Shown here piece by piece: positions 61,376-64,000 of a DNA stretch of 64,000 bases; positions within the stretch are counted from its first letter, which is position 1; the number at the start of each line of letters is the position of its first letter. A program made the translations under genes and the position numbers. Source of the DNA: Bacillus taeanensis (GTDB lineage: Bacteria; Bacillota; Bacilli; Bacillales; UBA6769); NCBI RefSeq assembly GCF_003318295.1, contig NZ_QOCW01000001.1, positions 186,001 through 250,000 of the forward strand, in the 5' to 3' direction. The notes under the pieces were generated by a model. It was not told the origin of the DNA. It did not search any database and saw only the letters and a list, made by a program, of their open reading frames with translations.

Positions 61376-62334
61376 GATATCGTAACCTCTTTTTTATAAT
61401 ATTTTCCTTGAAAGCTGTCACGGCGTTTAAGCTCATTTTCAATGGCATTAAACACTTTCCATTTGTTCGCACTCCACATTGGTCCGATAAGGAGATCGAG
61501 AGGGCCGTCTCCGGTAATTCGGTGGACCACCATGTCTGGCGGTAAAATTTCTAACTGATCGACTACAAGGTTTACGTATGTGTCAAAGTCTAGAAATTCT
61601 AGTAAGCCTTTTTCATACTGCTTTATCATCGCTGTATTGCGAAGCAAATGCATTAAATGAATTTTAATTCCCTGTACATCAAGTTTTGCTACTTCTTTTG
61701 CCGTTTCAAGCATCATTTCAGGAGTTTCTTGAGGGAGACCGTTAATAATATGAGAAACAACTTGAATATTATGTTTTCGTAATTTGTTTACCCCTTCTAC
61801 ATAGCATTTATAGTCATGAGCGCGGTTAATAAGCGCTGCCGTTTTTTCATGAACGGTTTGAAGACCAAGCTCAACGATTAAAAATGTGCGTTCATTTAAT
61901 TCTGCTAAATAATTAACCACATTATCAGGCAAACAGTCTGGTCTTGTTGCAATGGAAAGACCAATAACGCCTTCTTGCTGCAAAATGATTTCATATTTTT
62001 CCCGTAATTCTTCAACAGGTGCATACGTGTTTGTATAGGCTTGAAAATAGCCAAGGTATTTTCCGTCTTTCCACTTTTTATGCATTCGTTCTTTAATGGT
62101 TTGAAATTGAGTGACAAGATCATCGCGGCGATCTCCTGCAAAATCCCCTGAGCCGCTTACACTGCAAAATGTACAGCCCCCGTATGCGGCTTTACCATCA
62201 CGATTTGGGCAATCAAATCCACCATCTAAAGGAACTTTAAAAACTTTTACATTAAACGTATCTCGTAAATACTTATTAAAAGTATAATAGCGTTTATCAC
62301 CAAAATGGCTTGGGATTTCTATAGCTTTCATCAT
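61372..62334 (-). CDS. mnmL: Radical SAM protein YtqA (MnmL)
   Basis: A 320-residue radical SAM protein of the TIGR01212 group. Cluster Cys lie in CPNRDGKAAYGGCTFC (C-x11-C-x2-C, the long spacing of this family). IGLSIATRPDCLPDNVVNYL and VELGLQTVHEKTAALINRAH are core strands. In recent work (my recollection) YtqA acts before YtqB in the Gram-positive route to mnm5s2U. ATG at 62334 with GAGAGGAAA upstream. Operon with mnmM. Confidence 0.9.
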   Translation of the reverse strand: MMKAIEIPSHFGDKRYYTFNKYLRDTFNVKVFKVPLDGGFDCPNRDGKAAYGGCTFCSVSGSGDFAGDRRDDLVTQFQTIKERMHKKWKDGKYLGYFQAYTNTYAPVEELREKYEIILQQEGVIGLSIATRPDCLPDNVVNYLAELNERTFLIVELGLQTVHEKTAALINRAHDYKCYVEGVNKLRKHNIQVVSHIINGLPQETPEMMLETAKEVAKLDVQGIKIHLMHLLRNTAMIKQYEKGLLEFLDFDTYVNLVVDQLEILPPDMVVHRITGDGPLDLLIGPMWSANKWKVFNAIENELKRRDSFQGKYYKKEVTIS

Positions 62335-62482
62335 TTGTTTCCTCTCTTTACAATCTTACAGCTAAATAAGATTGTAGCATGTTCTTTTTCTTTATCCAAC
62401 TGATTGGTTATGTTGGAGTAGAGGAATAATCACTAAAGGGTTAGGGATATTTTTAATCATAATTTTACTATATCAATATGAT

Positions 62483-62513
62483 AAAAGATTGAGCTTTAAG
62501 GGCTCAATCTTTT
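62483..62513. terminator. Terminator of the DUF1802 gene
   Basis: AAAAGATTGAGC pairs with GCTCAATCTTTT. Its right arm overlaps the end of the DUF1802 gene. Confidence 0.88.
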
Positions 62514-63100
62514 GTATGAGAGAGAAGTGTTTGTTTAATTTGTACGGTTTTTTCTTGGAATTTTTCATCAGATAGTACTGGCTCATAGTTTCTTTGAGGA
62601 ATAACATCGACTAATTCATGCCATGATTTACACCCTTTGTACTGGTCATGGATTGGAATAGTTACAGGGTTATGCAGGCGGTAAATGCGAAGGAGCAGGG
62701 CATGAAGTGGTTTTTTCTTTTTCCATTTTAAGCGTTCTTCAGCTACTTGTTCTGTCCAAATATGAAATGGTGATAAGCTTTTTACTTTTTCTTCATCAAA
62801 AAGTTCAATATCTTCCACAGCTTCAGCAAACAACTCAATTTCGACTGTCGTTTTGTTAGGTGACCATTCTTTAAGTGTTTCCTCTAGTTGTGATTGGTAA
62901 CTTCTCTTTAATAAATGCTTTTTTTGATGTTCATAAGTAGGATAAACATAAAAACATTTTTCTTTTAGCTGAAAATCTTTTGTTTCTTCGCTGATTCCGC
63001 CTTTTCGCAGTAATAAAATTTGTTCTCCTGATTTTAAGGCATCGACAACAACAGCCCATTCTTTTAAAGCAGCATTTTTTGTTGGCTGCATAGAGGTCAT
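62504..63100 (-). CDS. DUF1802 family protein
   Basis: A 198-residue soluble protein with the DUF1802 pattern: NAALKEWAVVVDALKSGEQI, LLLRKGGISE near the start, then FYVYPTYEHQ and LSPFHIWTEQVAEERLKWKK. The function is unknown; some members are found fused to or beside nucleases, but nothing here supports that. ATG at 63100 after AAGGAGG. Single gene with its own terminator. Confidence 0.82.
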   Translation of the reverse strand: MTSMQPTKNAALKEWAVVVDALKSGEQILLLRKGGISEETKDFQLKEKCFYVYPTYEHQKKHLLKRSYQSQLEETLKEWSPNKTTVEIELFAEAVEDIELFDEEKVKSLSPFHIWTEQVAEERLKWKKKKPLHALLLRIYRLHNPVTIPIHDQYKGCKSWHELVDVIPQRNYEPVLSDEKFQEKTVQIKQTLLSHTKD

Positions 63101-63190
63101 ATGAAATTCCTCCTTATCCTGTTTTTAAGTATCTTAACATACTAAACATAATAGTTTTATATAAAAAGTTAAAAAGATTCAAAAAAAACC

Positions 63191-63219
63191 TTTTCAAGGG
63201 ATGAAATATATGGTAAATT
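63191..63219 (+). promoter_or_regulatory. Possible promoter of thiC
   Basis: TTTTCA, a 17-base spacer and TAAATT with TG one base upstream (extended -10), about 28 bases before the aptamer. Moderate match only. Confidence 0.4.
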
Positions 63220-63246
63220 ATTTTTGTAAACAACATATCTTTTAAG

Positions 63247-63454
63247 TCTACTAGGGGAGTTCTTATGAGTGAGAGCTGAGAGAAAAGCGCATTAAGGCTT
63301 TTCGACCCTTGGAACCTGATCTGGATCATACCAGCGTAGGGAAGTAGAGGGAAGCTCGCTTTATGTATTTTTATAAGAGCGATTCTTCTTTGTATTTTCA
63401 CTATAGAAAAAAGCCAGTCGGGTTCTGATTATCAGAACCCGACTTTTGTTTTTT
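63247..63454 (+). promoter_or_regulatory. TPP riboswitch of thiC with terminator
   Basis: The aptamer is 63247-63348: TCTACT/AGTAGA close P1, and the THI-box cores GAGCTGAGAG, ACCCTTGGAACCTGATCTGG and TACCAGCGTAGGGAAG are intact. The terminator is AGTCGGGTTCTGA with TCAGAACCCGACT (63416-63444), then TTTGTTTTTT. TPP binding should stop transcription before thiC. The ~100 bases between terminator and thiC show no further clear element. Confidence 0.97.
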
Positions 63455-63555
63455 GAGCTTTTTTCTTATACCATGAAAGCGCATTTCTGCTTCGCGGTGA
63501 CTGGTCCTGACTATAGGTTCCTCAAATTTTGTAAAAAAAATGAGGAGGAATTTCA

Positions 63556-64000
63556 ATGACAAGTAAAAGTGTAAATGAAATGAGTATTCCAGAAATAGGA
63601 GCATTTCCAGGAAGTAAAAAAGTATATGTGGAAGGATCAAGACTTGATATTCAAGTGGCAATGCGCGAAATTCAGCAGGAAGCTACAACTGGTTCTTTCG
63701 GTACAGAGGAAAATGTGCCGTTAAGAGTATACGATACAAGCGGTCCTTATACAGATACAACATATGAAGTTGATATTCGTAAAGGATTACCGGCAATTAG
63801 ACAGCAGTGGATTATCGAACGCGAGGATGTTGAAGAATATGAAGGCCGTGAAATTAAACCAGAAGATAATGGCTATAAAGCGGGTGATCCACGAGCTAAT
63901 CTTGAAGAATATCCAGGCTTAAAGCGCAAGCCGCTTCGTGCAAAAGATGGGCAAGCAGTAACACAGATGCATTATGCAAAAAAAGGCATCATTACACCTG
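63556..64000 (+). CDS. thiC: Phosphomethylpyrimidine synthase, 5' part
   Basis: The first 148 residues of ThiC, the radical SAM enzyme that turns aminoimidazole ribotide into hydroxymethylpyrimidine phosphate for thiamine. It opens with the ThiC-specific N-terminal domain: [35 protein letters not shown], then a [13 protein letters not shown] block leading into the barrel. ATG at 63556, 7 bases after GAGGAGG. The gene runs off the window edge, so the cluster Cys are not visible. Control is by the TPP riboswitch. Confidence 0.97.
   Translation, partial: MTSKSVNEMSIPEIGAFPGSKKVYVEGSRLDIQVAMREIQQEATTGSFGTEENVPLRVYDTSGPYTDTTYEVDIRKGLPAIRQQWIIEREDVEEYEGREIKPEDNGYKAGDPRANLEEYPGLKRKPLRAKDGQAVTQMHYAKKGIITP

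Noticed and set aside
63114..63661. Two minus-strand open frames over the TPP riboswitch and the thiC start
   Set aside because: They are antisense to a clear riboswitch and to thiC, have no ribosome binding sites, and have low-complexity hydrophobic sequence.

Overview
The window is a chromosomal segment of a low-GC, endospore-forming Bacillaceae species. The evidence is an H-type small acid-soluble spore protein, the AbrB anti-repressor AbbA, many short genes with strong AAGGAGG-type ribosome binding sites, and several blocks that keep the gene order I remember from Bacillus subtilis (yugK-pgi-yugN-yugO; ykuK-abbA; ytkD-ytlD-ytlC-ytlA-ytmA-pckA-metK; ytoA-ytpA-ytpB-ytqB-ytqA). No phage, transposase, CRISPR array or secretion island is visible. 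The species cannot be fixed from the sequence alone.

Layout. 1-3.9 kb: 3' end of an iron alcohol dehydrogenase, pgi, yugN and the potassium channel gene yugO. 4.0-6.9 kb: metE behind two riboswitches in series, an S-box (SAM) and a cobalamin element, each with its own terminator. 6.9-16 kb: chaB-like gene, tRNA-Ala(GGC), a VOC protein, an orphan three-PAS histidine kinase, sspH, two alpha/beta hydrolases, a Gly/Tyr-rich protein, ykwC, a YitT-like protein and ykhA. 15.7-17 kb: mtaD. 17.3-22.6 kb: branched-chain amino acid ABC transporter, with the second permease and the first ATPase fused in one polypeptide and a repeat between livJ and livH. 22.6-25.7 kb: cvfB, purU and two unannotated small genes. 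25.7-30.8 kb: molybdoenzyme cluster (moaA, fdhD, a DUF2294 gene and a YdeP-type FdhF) with an attenuator-like hairpin just before fdhF. 31.9-38.9 kb: GH15 glucanase and glgBCDA, with no glgP. 39-48.7 kb: small regulators and hypotheticals, a sulfite-oxidase-like YuiH, ykuK, abbA, a UvrD-like helicase and ytkD. 48.7-53.8 kb: ytl ABC transporter, ytmA and pckA. 54.2-55.7 kb: S-box riboswitch and metK. 55.8-63.1 kb: hsp20, a glycosyltransferase, a PAP2 phosphatase, ytoA, ytpA, ytpB, mnmM, mnmL and a DUF1802 gene. 63.2-64 kb: TPP riboswitch and the 5' part of thiC.

How the genes fit together. One theme is methionine and SAM supply: metE, metK and mtaD, with SAM sensed at metE and metK, and B12 also sensed at metE. 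A second is carbon storage and its entry points: pgi, glgBCDA, the GH15 enzyme and pckA. A third is molybdenum cofactor use: moaA, fdhD, fdhF and yuiH. A fourth is sporulation and the transition state: the PAS kinase, sspH, abbA, ytpB and two Gly/Tyr-rich proteins.

The items most worth a second look are the tandem metE riboswitches, the fdhF leader hairpin, the LivM-LivG fusion, and a small gene with its own ribosome binding site that reads in frame out of an alpha/beta hydrolase (10395-10628). No wholly new multi-gene system was recognised.
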